Shown: one piece after another, positions 15,998 to 24,733 of the stretch | Layout: each line of letters opens with the position of its first letter | Numbering within the stretch: the first letter of the stretch is position 1 | Assembly: GCF_003293595.1 (NCBI RefSeq) | Contig: NZ_CP022162.1 | Coordinates: forward strand, 2,277,799-2,341,798 | Direction of reading: 5' to 3' | Length of the DNA: 64,000 bases | Source of the DNA: Microbacterium sp. PM5 | Lineage (GTDB): Bacteria; Actinomycetota; Actinomycetes; Actinomycetales; Microbacteriaceae | Made by a program: the position numbers and the translations under genes | Notes under the pieces: generated by a model | Databases searched by the model: none | The model's input: only the letters and a program-made list of their open reading frames with translations | Told to the model about the DNA's origin: nothing

Positions 15998-18016
15998 AGT
16001 GCAGCTACCGATCGGTACGACGACCCCTACGCGGACGTGCCGTGGGATGTGGATGAGCTGACTCCGCCCGACGACGCCGACGCCCCGCCGCCGCCGGAGT
16101 ACGACGGGTATGCCGGTGCGCTCGCTCGCGCGACACGGGACGCGGCACCGGCCGCCAACCCGGCCGCCACCGCACCCGCCCGCCCGGCCGCGCCGCGAGC
16201 CGCCTCTGCGTCCGACCCGAAGGCCGTCCTGAAGGAGGTCTTCGGCTACGACGAGTTCCGCGGCGATCAGGGCGACATCGTGGCGCACGTCGTCGCCGGC
16301 GGCGACGCCGTGGTGCTCATGCCCACCGGCGGCGGCAAATCGATCACGTATCAGGTTCCCGCGCTCGTCCGTCCCGGCACGGGGCTGGTCATCAGTCCGC
16401 TCATCGCACTGATGCACGACCAGGTCGACGCCCTGCGCGCCAACGGTGTGCGGGCGGCGTACCTGAACTCCACCCAGAGCCCGTCCGAACGCGCCGGTGT
16501 CGAGCGCGACTTCCTCGCCGGCGAGCTCGACCTGCTCTACGTCGCGCCCGAACGCCTCAGCGCTCCCGCGACGAGTGCCCTGCTGCAGCGGGGCACACTC
16601 AGTGTGATCGCCATCGACGAGGCGCACTGCGTCAGTCAGTGGGGTCACGACTTCCGTCCCGACTACCTCGCGCTCGGAGATCTGAGCGCGCGCTTCCCCG
16701 GGGTGCCGCGCATGGCGCTCACGGCGACGGCCACGCGCGCGACCCATCAGGAGATCACCGAGCGGCTGCGCCTGCCCGACGCACGGCATTTCGTCGCGAG
16801 CTTCGATCGTCCCAACATCCAGTACCGCATCGAGCCGAAGGTCGATCCGCGCCGTCAGCTGCTGCAGTTCGTGCGCGCCCAGCCTGTCGGCGCCGCCGGA
16901 ATCGTCTACGCCCTCAGCCGTAAGTCGGTGGAGCAGACGGCCGAATATCTGCGCACGCACGGGGTCGATGCCCTGCCGTACCACGCGGGATTGGATGCCG
17001 CGGTGCGTGCTCACCACCAGCAGCGCTTCCTCCGCGAAGACGGCGTGGTGATGGTCGCCACGATCGCTTTCGGAATGGGCATCGACAAGCCGGACGTACG
17101 CTTCGTCGCCCACATCGACCTGCCGAAATCGGTGGAGGGCTACTACCAGGAGACGGGCCGGGCCGGCCGCGACGGCGAGCCTGCCATCGCCTGGATGGCC
17201 TACGGCCTCGGCGACGTGGTGCAGCAGCGGCGTCTCATCGATCAGTCGCCGGGCGAGCGGTCGTACAAGATGCGGCTCGGTCAACACCTCGACGCGATGC
17301 TCGCCCTCTGTGAGACGGTCTCCTGCCGCCGGCAGAACCTTCTCGCCTACTTCGGGCAGAGTTCCGAGCCGTGCGGCAACTGCGACACCTGTCTCGACGG
17401 GCCCGACACCTGGGACGGGTTGGTCCCCGCCCAGAAGCTGCTGTCGACGATCGTGCGGCTGCAGCGCGAGCGCAATCAGGCGTTCGGCGCGGGGCACCTG
17501 GTCGACATCCTCCGCGGAGCGTCGACCGAGCGCATCCGTCAGCAAGGTCACGACACGCTCGCCACGTACGGGCTGGGAGCGGACCTCAGCGATCAGGACT
17601 GGCGCAGCGTCATCCGACAACTGCTCGCTCGCGGCGTCATCGTCGCGCGCGGCGAGTACGGCGTGCTCGCGGTCGGCGACGAAGGCGCGGCGGTGCTGCG
17701 CGGTGAGACGGCGGTGCCGCTGCGCCGCGACGTCCTCGGGCGCGGCGGGGGTGCGGCGCGCGTCCGCAAGGCCGCGGCGTCCGACGCCGTGGCCGACGGT
17801 GACCGCGACCTCTTCGAAGCCCTTCGCGCCTGGCGTGCCGGGGTCGCGAAAGAACAGGGCGTGCCCGCGTACATCGTCTTCGGCGATGCGACGCTGCGGG
17901 CGCTGGCCGAGCAGCGCCCGGCATCCATCGCGGCGCTCGACGGCATCACGGGCATCGGCGCGAAGAAGCGCGAGGCCTACGGCGAGGGCGTCCTCGCGGT
18001 CATCGCCGCGCACTGA
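15995..18016 (+). CDS. recQ: ATP-dependent DNA helicase RecQ
   Basis: 673 residues. An acidic, Pro/Ala-rich N-terminal extension (~80 residues) precedes the core: FRGDQGDIV, PTGGGKS (Walker A), DEAHC, SQWGHDFRPDY (RecQ aromatic loop), TATATRAT, GRAGRDG. The RecQ C-terminal zinc site is visible (C-X~16-CxxC-x2-C pattern around CRRQNLLAYFG and CGNCDTC), then winged-helix and HRDC-like domains (residues ~595-670, ending GIGAKKREAYGEGVLAVI). It unwinds DNA 3' to 5' in recombination and fork repair. Confidence 0.93.
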   Translation: MSAATDRYDDPYADVPWDVDELTPPDDADAPPPPEYDGYAGALARATRDAAPAANPAATAPARPAAPRAASASDPKAVLKEVFGYDEFRGDQGDIVAHVVAGGDAVVLMPTGGGKSITYQVPALVRPGTGLVISPLIALMHDQVDALRANGVRAAYLNSTQSPSERAGVERDFLAGELDLLYVAPERLSAPATSALLQRGTLSVIAIDEAHCVSQWGHDFRPDYLALGDLSARFPGVPRMALTATATRATHQEITERLRLPDARHFVASFDRPNIQYRIEPKVDPRRQLLQFVRAQPVGAAGIVYALSRKSVEQTAEYLRTHGVDALPYHAGLDAAVRAHHQQRFLREDGVVMVATIAFGMGIDKPDVRFVAHIDLPKSVEGYYQETGRAGRDGEPAIAWMAYGLGDVVQQRRLIDQSPGERSYKMRLGQHLDAMLALCETVSCRRQNLLAYFGQSSEPCGNCDTCLDGPDTWDGLVPAQKLLSTIVRLQRERNQAFGAGHLVDILRGASTERIRQQGHDTLATYGLGADLSDQDWRSVIRQLLARGVIVARGEYGVLAVGDEGAAVLRGETAVPLRRDVLGRGGGAARVRKAAASDAVADGDRDLFEALRAWRAGVAKEQGVPAYIVFGDATLRALAEQRPASIAALDGITGIGAKKREAYGEGVLAVIAAH

Positions 18017-18112
18017 CGCCGAGCAGAGCGACGCGCACTCGCGCCCGGAGTTCATCGCCGGGGCATAGGGACGGTGAGGGTGCGCCTCAGGCCAAGACGG
18101 TGCACTCTGCGT

Positions 18113-19447
18113 ATGTCCGAGTCCTCACGCCGCCCCCGACTGTCCCTTCCGATCGCCGCGCCGCTGATCGCCTTCGCCACGGTCGTGGCCCTCGCCGGGT
18201 GCGGATCGCTCGCGGCGCCGGCCTCGACCATGATGTCGGTCGATGCGAGCTCGTCGGCGTCGGCAACGTCTGCCACATCGAGCGCCGACGCGACGAGCGC
18301 GCTGTGGGACACCTCCGCCGTGCACACCGTGGCGATCACCGTCGATGCGGATGCCCTCTCGGCGATGATCTCGGACTATCTCTCCACGGGAGATAAGGCC
18401 TGGCTCACCGCGAGCGTGACCATCGACGGCGTGACCTACGACAACGTCGGCATCAAGCTCAAGGGCAACTCGACGTTGAAGGGGGTCACCACCTCCAGCG
18501 ACCCCGCGATGCTGCCGTGGCGCATCCGGCTGGACAAGTTCGTCGACGGACAGAATGCGGACGGCGTCTCCGACTTCACGGTGCGTGCGAACAGCTCCGC
18601 GACGTCGCTGAACGAGGCCGCGGCGTTGGACGGCCTGACCACCGTCGGCCTGGCCTCCGAGAAGGCGGCCGCGACCCGCTTCTCGGTGAACGGCGGCGGG
18701 GAGGTCTTGCGGCTGAGCATCCAGGCGCTCGACGACGCGTGGGTGAGCGAGAACTTCCCGGATGCCGGTGATGGCTCGGTGCTGTACAAGGCCACTGCGG
18801 ACGGCAGTTGGGACTGGCTCGGAGCCGACGCGGACTACAGCGACTCCTTCGACATCGAGGCGGGAGCCGACGATGAGGCACCGCTGATCGCTCTGCTTGA
18901 TCTGGTCAACAACGGCACCGCGGACGAGATCGCTCAGAAGCTGCCGACGATGCTGGACGTCGACGCGTTCGCGACCTATCTCGCGTTCGAGGACGTGATC
19001 GACAACTTCGATGACATCTCGGGCCCGGGTAACAACGCCTACCTGTTCTGGGACTCTGCGACCCAGAAGTTCATGGTTGTCGCGTGGGATCACAACCTGG
19101 CATTCGGCGTCCAGAACACCGGCGGCGGTGCCGGCGGGGGTGGGGGCGCGCCCGGGGGTGGCGCGCCCGGGGCGGGACAGCGCGGGGGCGGCGTCGGTGC
19201 AGGAGCCGGCGGCGGTGGGGCGATGTCGCGCGACAACCCTCTGGTGGCGGCCTTCGAGGCCAACAGCGCCTGGGCGCAGGCGATCGCCGACCAGAAGACG
19301 GCGCTCGAGCAGTCCCTCGTCTCCTCCGGTGCCCTGGCATCGTCCGTCGAGAGGTGGGCGGCGTTGCTGAACGCTCAGGCGGGTGACCTGGTCGAGCCCG
19401 CCACGGTCGCATCCGAGGCGACGGCCGTGCTCGCCGCGGTGCAGTGA
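18113..19447 (+). CDS. CotH-kinase-like lipoprotein with Gly-rich insert
   Basis: 444 residues. Lipobox LAGC with Cys30 after an RR-containing n-region predicts a lipoprotein. CotH-family motifs follow: VGIKLKGNSTLKG, SLNEAAALDGL, LYKATADGSWDW, and the active-site-like VAWDHNLAFG. CotH of Bacillus is a spore-coat protein kinase; secreted actinobacterial relatives have unknown substrates. Right after WDHNLAFG comes a ~40-residue Gly/Ala/Pro run (about residues 337-376), encoded by very G-rich DNA on the coding strand. Confidence 0.87.
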   Translation: MSESSRRPRLSLPIAAPLIAFATVVALAGCGSLAAPASTMMSVDASSSASATSATSSADATSALWDTSAVHTVAITVDADALSAMISDYLSTGDKAWLTASVTIDGVTYDNVGIKLKGNSTLKGVTTSSDPAMLPWRIRLDKFVDGQNADGVSDFTVRANSSATSLNEAAALDGLTTVGLASEKAAATRFSVNGGGEVLRLSIQALDDAWVSENFPDAGDGSVLYKATADGSWDWLGADADYSDSFDIEAGADDEAPLIALLDLVNNGTADEIAQKLPTMLDVDAFATYLAFEDVIDNFDDISGPGNNAYLFWDSATQKFMVVAWDHNLAFGVQNTGGGAGGGGGAPGGGAPGAGQRGGGVGAGAGGGGAMSRDNPLVAAFEANSAWAQAIADQKTALEQSLVSSGALASSVERWAALLNAQAGDLVEPATVASEATAVLAAVQ

Positions 19448-19500
19448 CAGCGCGGGACGGGCGGCACGCCTCGGCAGCGGCGACCGGATACGGAGAGGGA

Positions 19501-19543
19501 CAACGGATGCGGATGCCGCGGCATCCCCCGTCCGCATCCGTTG
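19501..19543. terminator. Bidirectional hairpin between convergent genes
   Basis: CAACGGATGCGGA (19501-19513) pairs perfectly with 19531-19543; the loop region holds the 16-bp palindrome GGATGCCGCGGCATCC (19511-19526). It separates the convergent cotH-like and TetR genes, so a two-way terminator is likely. Confidence 0.75.
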
Positions 19544-19602
19544 CCAGGCTCCGAATCCGATGCGAGCCGCTGGCGCCGCCATCTGCGGCCTCCGGTGGCC
19601 GA

Positions 19603-20883
19603 TCAGCGCCGGGGGAGGATGTCGTCGAGGTGGGCGGCGAGCTCTGCGGCCACGTCCACGCTCTCGCGGTCGTACAGCCACTGGTACTGCAAGCCGTCCC
19701 ACAGTGCGACGAGCCGGATCGCCTCGCGGGCGGGATCGCGGTGGGCCGGCAGGTCGCCGTCCTGCTGCGCCGCGCGGAGGACGGCGGTGAAATGGTCGAT
19801 CGTGGCGGCGAAGCGCTGCGTGAAGTAGTCGTGCGCCGGATGGGCGGGCGGCAGTGCCTCGCACGAGAGCACCGCGTACACCTCGATGAGTCCGGGCGCG
19901 GACGCCGCATTGATCGCAGCGTTGCGCGGCAGGTCCCGCAGCGCATCGGCAGCGCGCTGGGCGTGCGCCGGCGGTGACACCGAAATGGCGCGATCGCGCT
20001 CGGCCAGCACGGCGCGCAGCAGCGCATCCTTCGACGGGTAGTGGTGCAGCAGGGCCGACTTCGACACCCCCACGCGCTCGGCGATCTCTCGCAGGCTGGT
20101 GTCGGCGTACCCATCCCGGGCGAACAGCGCCGTCGCGTCGCGCACGATCCGAGATCGCCGCTCGCGCCCGACGCGGTAGCCCTCCGTCGTCTCGGGCTCT
20201 TCGTCGACGAGATCGAGCGTCGGCCAGGGCGCGGGACGGGCGGATGCCGCGGCATCCTCACCCCCGTCGCGTTGCGCCGGACCGGGCGCGCCGGGGGCTG
20301 CGACCAGCATCTCCTGCATGTCGGTGAGCAGCGACACGAGATCCACGCGCCGGGGCAGATAGAGCTGAAGCAGCTGCAGGCCGTCCCAGACCGCCGCGAT
20401 GCGGACGGCCTCGCCGCCCACGTCGCGGCCGGGATGCACCGCGCCGACGGTGCGGGCCGCGGACAGCTGCGCGACGAACACCGCGCGCAGTCGACGGTAG
20501 CGCTCGCGCATCGCCGCGTGCGCGGGGTGTCCGCGGGTGGAGCCCTCGCCGACGAGCGCCGCATACAGCGCGAGATAGCCCTCGATCGTCGCGTTCCTCG
20601 CCGCGACCGACGAGAAGAGCAGCGCGCCGGCCTCGCGCGCGCCGTCGTGGTCGGCGAGAGCCGTCTCGGTCGATCGGTCGAACCCGGCGACGACGGCGGC
20701 GAGGAGCATGTCCTTCGTCGCGAAGTGCTTCAGAAGCCCCGGGTGGCTGATGCCCGCCGCGGTCGCGACATCGCGCAGCGACGCCGCACGATACCCGCGA
20801 GAGATGAAGACCTCACGCGCGGCCTCGACGATGCGCGCGCGCGTCGCCGCAGCATTGCGTGTTCGCGCCACTGCCGTCGCCAT
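19603..20883 (-). CDS. Tandem (fused) double TetR-family transcriptional regulator
   Basis: 426 residues, twice the usual TetR length. Module 1 (~1-215) has its helix-turn-helix in AREVFISRGYRAASLRDVA ... ISHPGLLKHFATKDMLL. After an acidic linker, module 2 (~235-426) repeats the pattern: ATALFARDGYADTSLREIA ... VSKSALLHHYPSKDALL. Each has a TetR C-terminal ligand domain ending in a matching WDGLQ motif (VWDGLQLLQLYL, LWDGLQYQWLYD), so the two halves derive from duplication. It is divergent from the GH3 gene and probably controls it. Its DNA-binding unit may be an intramolecular dimer. Confidence 0.88.
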   Translation of the reverse strand: MATAVARTRNAAATRARIVEAAREVFISRGYRAASLRDVATAAGISHPGLLKHFATKDMLLAAVVAGFDRSTETALADHDGAREAGALLFSSVAARNATIEGYLALYAALVGEGSTRGHPAHAAMRERYRRLRAVFVAQLSAARTVGAVHPGRDVGGEAVRIAAVWDGLQLLQLYLPRRVDLVSLLTDMQEMLVAAPGAPGPAQRDGGEDAAASARPAPWPTLDLVDEEPETTEGYRVGRERRSRIVRDATALFARDGYADTSLREIAERVGVSKSALLHHYPSKDALLRAVLAERDRAISVSPPAHAQRAADALRDLPRNAAINAASAPGLIEVYAVLSCEALPPAHPAHDYFTQRFAATIDHFTAVLRAAQQDGDLPAHRDPAREAIRLVALWDGLQYQWLYDRESVDVAAELAAHLDDILPRR

Positions 20884-20936
20884 CCTGCCTCCCCGCTCAC
20901 CCTAACCCCGGCCTGCGGCGCCCGCCGGAAAGAGTT

Positions 20937-20946
20937 ACCAATCGGT
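20937..20946. promoter_or_regulatory. Candidate TetR operator in divergent region
   Basis: ACCAATCGGT, an imperfect inverted repeat (8 of 10 symmetric), followed by CGGGT, lies in the 129-bp region between the double TetR gene and the GH3 gene. It resembles TetR-type sites (ACCGATTGGT on the other strand) but is short. Confidence 0.4.
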
Positions 20947-21012
20947 CGGGTTTCGTGTACGGTCGGCACAGAGGCGCACCGGATCCGTGCGTCGCCGTGA
21001 AAGGACCCCTCC

Positions 21013-22800
21013 ATGACAGAGCTGTCATCCGCCCCGGCCCTCCCCGACGTCGGCGCCCGCCCCTGGCTCGACGCGACGCTCTCCGTCGACGAGCGTGTGG
21101 ACCTGCTGCTGGCCGAGATGACGGTGGAGGAGAAGGCGGGCCTGTTCTTCCAGACGATGATCACGATCGGCCCCGACGGAGAGCTCTCCGGCGGCGACCC
21201 CGCGTTCGGGCTCCCGTCCACCGAGGAGTACGTGCGCGAGCGCCACATGACGCATTTCAACCTCCTGGGCGCCGCGCCCTCGGCGGGCGACATCGCACGC
21301 TGGCACAACCGGCTGCAGGAGCTCGCAGCCTCGACCCGGCTCGGCATCCCGGTGTCGCTGTCCACCGACCCCCGCCACTCGTTCACCGACAACCCCGGTG
21401 CGGCGATGCACGCCGGTCCGTTCTCGCAGTGGCCTGACGCGCTGGGGCTCGCCGCGACCCGCGACGAGGATCTCGTGCGCAGCTTCGGCGACATCGCCCG
21501 GCAGGAGTACACCGCCGTCGGCATCCGTGTCGCCCTGCACCCGCAGGTCGATCTGGCGACCGAGCCGCGTTGGGCGCGCCAGCTGCAGACGTTCGGAGAG
21601 GACGCCGAGCTGTCGGCGCGCCTCGGCGCCGCCTACATCCGCGGATTCCAGGGCGAGACGTTCGGGCCCGGCTCGGTGTCGACCATGGTCAAGCACTTCC
21701 CCGGCGGCGGGCCGCAGAAGGACGGCGAGGACCCCCACTTCGCGTACGGCCGTGAGCAGGTCTACCCCGGTGATGCATTCGAGCTGCACCTGACGCCCTT
21801 CGCGGCCGCCTTCGACGCCGGCGTGCGCCAGGTCATGCCGTACTACGGCATGCCGATCGGCACCCCCTACGAAGAGGTCGGCTTCGGTTTCAACAAGAGC
21901 GTGCTCACGGGCCTGCTCCGCCAGCGCTTCGGTTTCGACGGCGTCGTCTGCACCGATTGGGGCCTCATCACCGACAGCGACATCATGGGCACGCCCTTCC
22001 CGGCCCGCGCGTGGGGGGTGGAGCACCTCACGCCCGCCGAGCGCATGGCGAAGATCCTGGATGCCGGGGCCGACCAGTTCGGCGGTGAGCGCTGCACCGA
22101 GATCCTGGTGCAGCTCGTGGCCGACGGTGTCGTGTCCGACGCGCGCCTCGATGTGTCGGCGCGACGCCTGCTGCGCGAGAAGTTCGTCCTGGGGCTCTTC
22201 GACGACCCGTTCGTGGATGCCGAGGCGGCCGACGCGATCGTCGGCTCCGCCGCATTCCGTGCCGCGGGCGAGGCTGCGCAGCGCGCCTCGATCGCGGTGC
22301 TGTCCGCGACGGCATCCGTGCCCTTCGCCGGCGGCGTCAAGCTCTACGTCGAGGGGGTGGATGCAGCCGTCGCGGCCGCCTATGGCGAGCTCGTCGCAAC
22401 CCCCGCGGAGGCCGACGTCGCGGTGCTGCGGCTTCAGGCGCCCTACGAACAGCGAGGATCGGCGTTCGAGAACTTCTTCCACGCCGGTTCGCTCGACTTC
22501 CCTGCCGAGGTGGTCGCGCACGTCGCCGAGGTCGCGGCAGTGGTGCCCACCGTGGTCGACGTCTTCCTCGATCGTCCCGCGATCCTCACACCCTTCGCCG
22601 AGCTCGGCGTGAGCCTCACCGCGAACTGGGGCGCCGGTGCCGCCGCCCTGTTCGACGTGCTCTCGGGTCGCGCGTCGGCGCGCGGAAAGCTCCCGTTCGA
22701 TCTCCCTCGTTCGATGGCCGCGGTCGAGGCCTCACGTCCCGACGTCCCGTTCGACACCGCCGACCCCCTCTTCCGCTTCGGTCACGGCCTCGAGCTCTGA
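21013..22800 (+). CDS. Glycoside hydrolase family 3 enzyme (beta-glucosidase-like)
   Basis: 595 residues with barrel and alpha/beta sandwich domains but no FnIII tail. Motifs: MTVEEKAGLFFQ, STDPRHSF, KHFPGGGPQKDGEDPHF, and VVCTDWGL with the nucleophile Asp315. The ending LFRFGHGLEL is typical of the exo-beta-glucosidase branch. No signal peptide is seen, so it should act in the cytoplasm on imported oligosaccharides. A GAAAGGA ribosome site lies ~8 bases before the ATG. The divergent double TetR gene suggests inducible control. Confidence 0.88.
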   Translation: MTELSSAPALPDVGARPWLDATLSVDERVDLLLAEMTVEEKAGLFFQTMITIGPDGELSGGDPAFGLPSTEEYVRERHMTHFNLLGAAPSAGDIARWHNRLQELAASTRLGIPVSLSTDPRHSFTDNPGAAMHAGPFSQWPDALGLAATRDEDLVRSFGDIARQEYTAVGIRVALHPQVDLATEPRWARQLQTFGEDAELSARLGAAYIRGFQGETFGPGSVSTMVKHFPGGGPQKDGEDPHFAYGREQVYPGDAFELHLTPFAAAFDAGVRQVMPYYGMPIGTPYEEVGFGFNKSVLTGLLRQRFGFDGVVCTDWGLITDSDIMGTPFPARAWGVEHLTPAERMAKILDAGADQFGGERCTEILVQLVADGVVSDARLDVSARRLLREKFVLGLFDDPFVDAEAADAIVGSAAFRAAGEAAQRASIAVLSATASVPFAGGVKLYVEGVDAAVAAAYGELVATPAEADVAVLRLQAPYEQRGSAFENFFHAGSLDFPAEVVAHVAEVAAVVPTVVDVFLDRPAILTPFAELGVSLTANWGAGAAALFDVLSGRASARGKLPFDLPRSMAAVEASRPDVPFDTADPLFRFGHGLEL

Positions 22801-22870
22801 CCCCGGATCCCACCCGGGCGCTGACCCCGGATCCTGACCCCGTTCCCACATCGGATTCGGGCCCGCGCAA

Positions 22871-22907
22871 CAGAATCGGATGCCGCCGCGCACGGCATCC
22901 GATTCTG
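22871..22907. terminator. Hairpin downstream of GH3 gene
   Basis: CAGAATCGGATGCC (22871-22884) pairs with GGCATCCGATTCTG (22894-22907), perfect over 14 bp with a 9-nt loop. In the 284-bp gap before the MFS gene there is also a duplicated CCCCGGATCC (22801 and ~22826). Likely the GH3 terminator. Confidence 0.65.
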
Positions 22908-23084
22908 TGCGCGTGATCCGCATCCGCTGCGGCGCCGCGGCCCTCCGCGCGCCCGCCAGGCGGCTGCCACGCTCACGCGCGTTACCCCCGCGATCGCCCC
23001 GCGTCAAGCGGAGGCGCCGACGGTGCGCGCAGGAGTAGAACTGTGCCCGGCGTACGCGAGGTCGCGCGCCGGAGAGGAACTGCG

Positions 23085-24566
23085 ATGGCGTCGTCGAAGA
23101 TGCAGGTCAAAGAGGTGCGTTCGCTCGTGCCCGCGCGGATGGACCGGCTGCCCTGGGCCCGTTTCCACTGGATGATCGTCGTCGGCCTCGGCTTCTCGTG
23201 GGTGCTCGACGGCCTCGAGGTGCAGATCGTCGCGGCCAACGGGTACGCCCAGACCCTCGGGATGGACTCGTTCCAGGTCGGCCTTGCGGGCACGTTCTAC
23301 CTGCTCGGCCAGGTCACCGGCGCCCTCGTCTTCGGCCGGCTGACTGACCGGCTCGGGCGCAAGAAACTGTTCATCCTCTCGCTCGCGATCTACCTCGTCG
23401 GCAGCGCCATGGCCGGGCTCGCCTTCGCGCCGTGGTTCTTCTACGTCTTCCGCTTCATCGCGGGAGCCGGCATCGGCGGGGAGTACGCGGCGATCAACTC
23501 GGCGATCGACGAGATCATCCCGTCGAAGTACCGCGGCCGGGTCGACATCGCGATCAACGGCACCTACTGGGGTGGGGCGGCCCTCGGCGCCGTGGCGAAC
23601 GTGTTCTTCCTCAACACCGACATCCTTCCGCAGGACATCGGCTGGCGGCTCAGCTTCTTTCTCGGACCGCTCCTGGGCCTCTTGATCATCTGGCTGCGTC
23701 GCCACATCCCCGAGAGCCCCCGCTGGCAGATGACGCACGGGCAGGAGGATGCCGCGGAGCGCACGGTCGACGGCATCGAGGAGCGCATCCGCCGCGAGGG
23801 CAAGGATCTGCCTCCCGTCGACGAGTCCAAGGCGATTGTCGTCAAGGAGTACGGCCGGGTGCCGTTCCTCACGATCGCGAAGGTGCTCTTCCAGAAGTAT
23901 CCGCGTCGCACGCTGGTGGGCGTGACGATGATGGTCACGCAGTCGTTCCTCTACAACGCGATCTTCTTCACCTACGCGCTCGTGCTCGAGAACTTCTACG
24001 ACACGCCTCCCGCCGCGGCATCCACCTACTTCATCGTCTTCGCCATCGGCAACCTGTCGGGGGCCCTTCTTCTCGGTCACTTCTTCGACACCTGGGGACG
24101 GCGCCGCATGCTGTTCGGCACGTATGTGCTCGCCGGGCTCATCCTGCTGGTGAGCGCCTTCCTCTTCAACGCGGGGGTCCTCAACGCGGCCACGCACACG
24201 GCCTTCTGGTGCGCCTCGTTCTTCTTCGCGTCGGCGGGTGCCTCCGCGGCCTACCTCACGGTGAGCGAGATCTTCCCGCTGGAGCTTCGCAGCCAGGTGA
24301 TCTCGTACGTCTTCTCGATCGGGCAGCTGGTCGGCGCGGTCGCCCCCGCGCTCTACGGCGCGCTGGTCGGCGACGGCACCGACCGCGGACCGCTGTTCTG
24401 GGGGTACGTGCTGGGCGCCGCGGTGATGATGTTCGGCGGTGTGATCGCCGGTGTGTTCGGCATCAGCGCGGCGGGCAAGTCGCTTGAGGACATCGCCGAC
24501 CCCTTGTCGCTCGTCGAGGGTCCCGACGGCGGGGTCCGTGCGGGCGACGGAGGGCCGACGCGATGA
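23085..24566 (+). CDS. MFS transporter
   Basis: 493 residues with 12 membrane segments and MFS signatures: GRLTDRLGRKK between helices 2 and 3 and PESPRW after helix 6, with DTWGRRR in the second half. The pattern SWVLDGLEVQIV resembles aromatic-acid/sugar porters of the SP/AAHS branch. A long cytoplasmic loop (residues ~225-275) is typical. Substrate cannot be read from sequence. ATG at 23085 has GGAGAGGAA upstream. Confidence 0.85.
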   Translation: MASSKMQVKEVRSLVPARMDRLPWARFHWMIVVGLGFSWVLDGLEVQIVAANGYAQTLGMDSFQVGLAGTFYLLGQVTGALVFGRLTDRLGRKKLFILSLAIYLVGSAMAGLAFAPWFFYVFRFIAGAGIGGEYAAINSAIDEIIPSKYRGRVDIAINGTYWGGAALGAVANVFFLNTDILPQDIGWRLSFFLGPLLGLLIIWLRRHIPESPRWQMTHGQEDAAERTVDGIEERIRREGKDLPPVDESKAIVVKEYGRVPFLTIAKVLFQKYPRRTLVGVTMMVTQSFLYNAIFFTYALVLENFYDTPPAAASTYFIVFAIGNLSGALLLGHFFDTWGRRRMLFGTYVLAGLILLVSAFLFNAGVLNAATHTAFWCASFFFASAGASAAYLTVSEIFPLELRSQVISYVFSIGQLVGAVAPALYGALVGDGTDRGPLFWGYVLGAAVMMFGGVIAGVFGISAAGKSLEDIADPLSLVEGPDGGVRAGDGGPTR

Positions 24567-24664
24567 ATCACGGTGGAACTCAGTCTCACCAAACGTGGGT
24601 GTGGGTCTCATACAGGTGAGGATGCCGCTGGGGCACGCCGCTTTGTGGGCAGCGCGCAAGCGTT

Positions 24665-24693
24665 TTGCGAGGCCCCCGGCGCGCTCCTAGCGT
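24665..24693 (+). promoter_or_regulatory. Sigma-70-like promoter of acyl-CoA oxidase gene
   Basis: TTGCGA (24665-24670) and TAGCGT (24688-24693) are separated by 17 bp, 40 bp before the ATG, with ribosome site GAAAGG at 24721-24726. Confidence 0.6.
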
Positions 24694-24733
24694 CGAGCGT
24701 GAGTCTTCCTGTCCGCTGTCGAAAGGTACGCCG

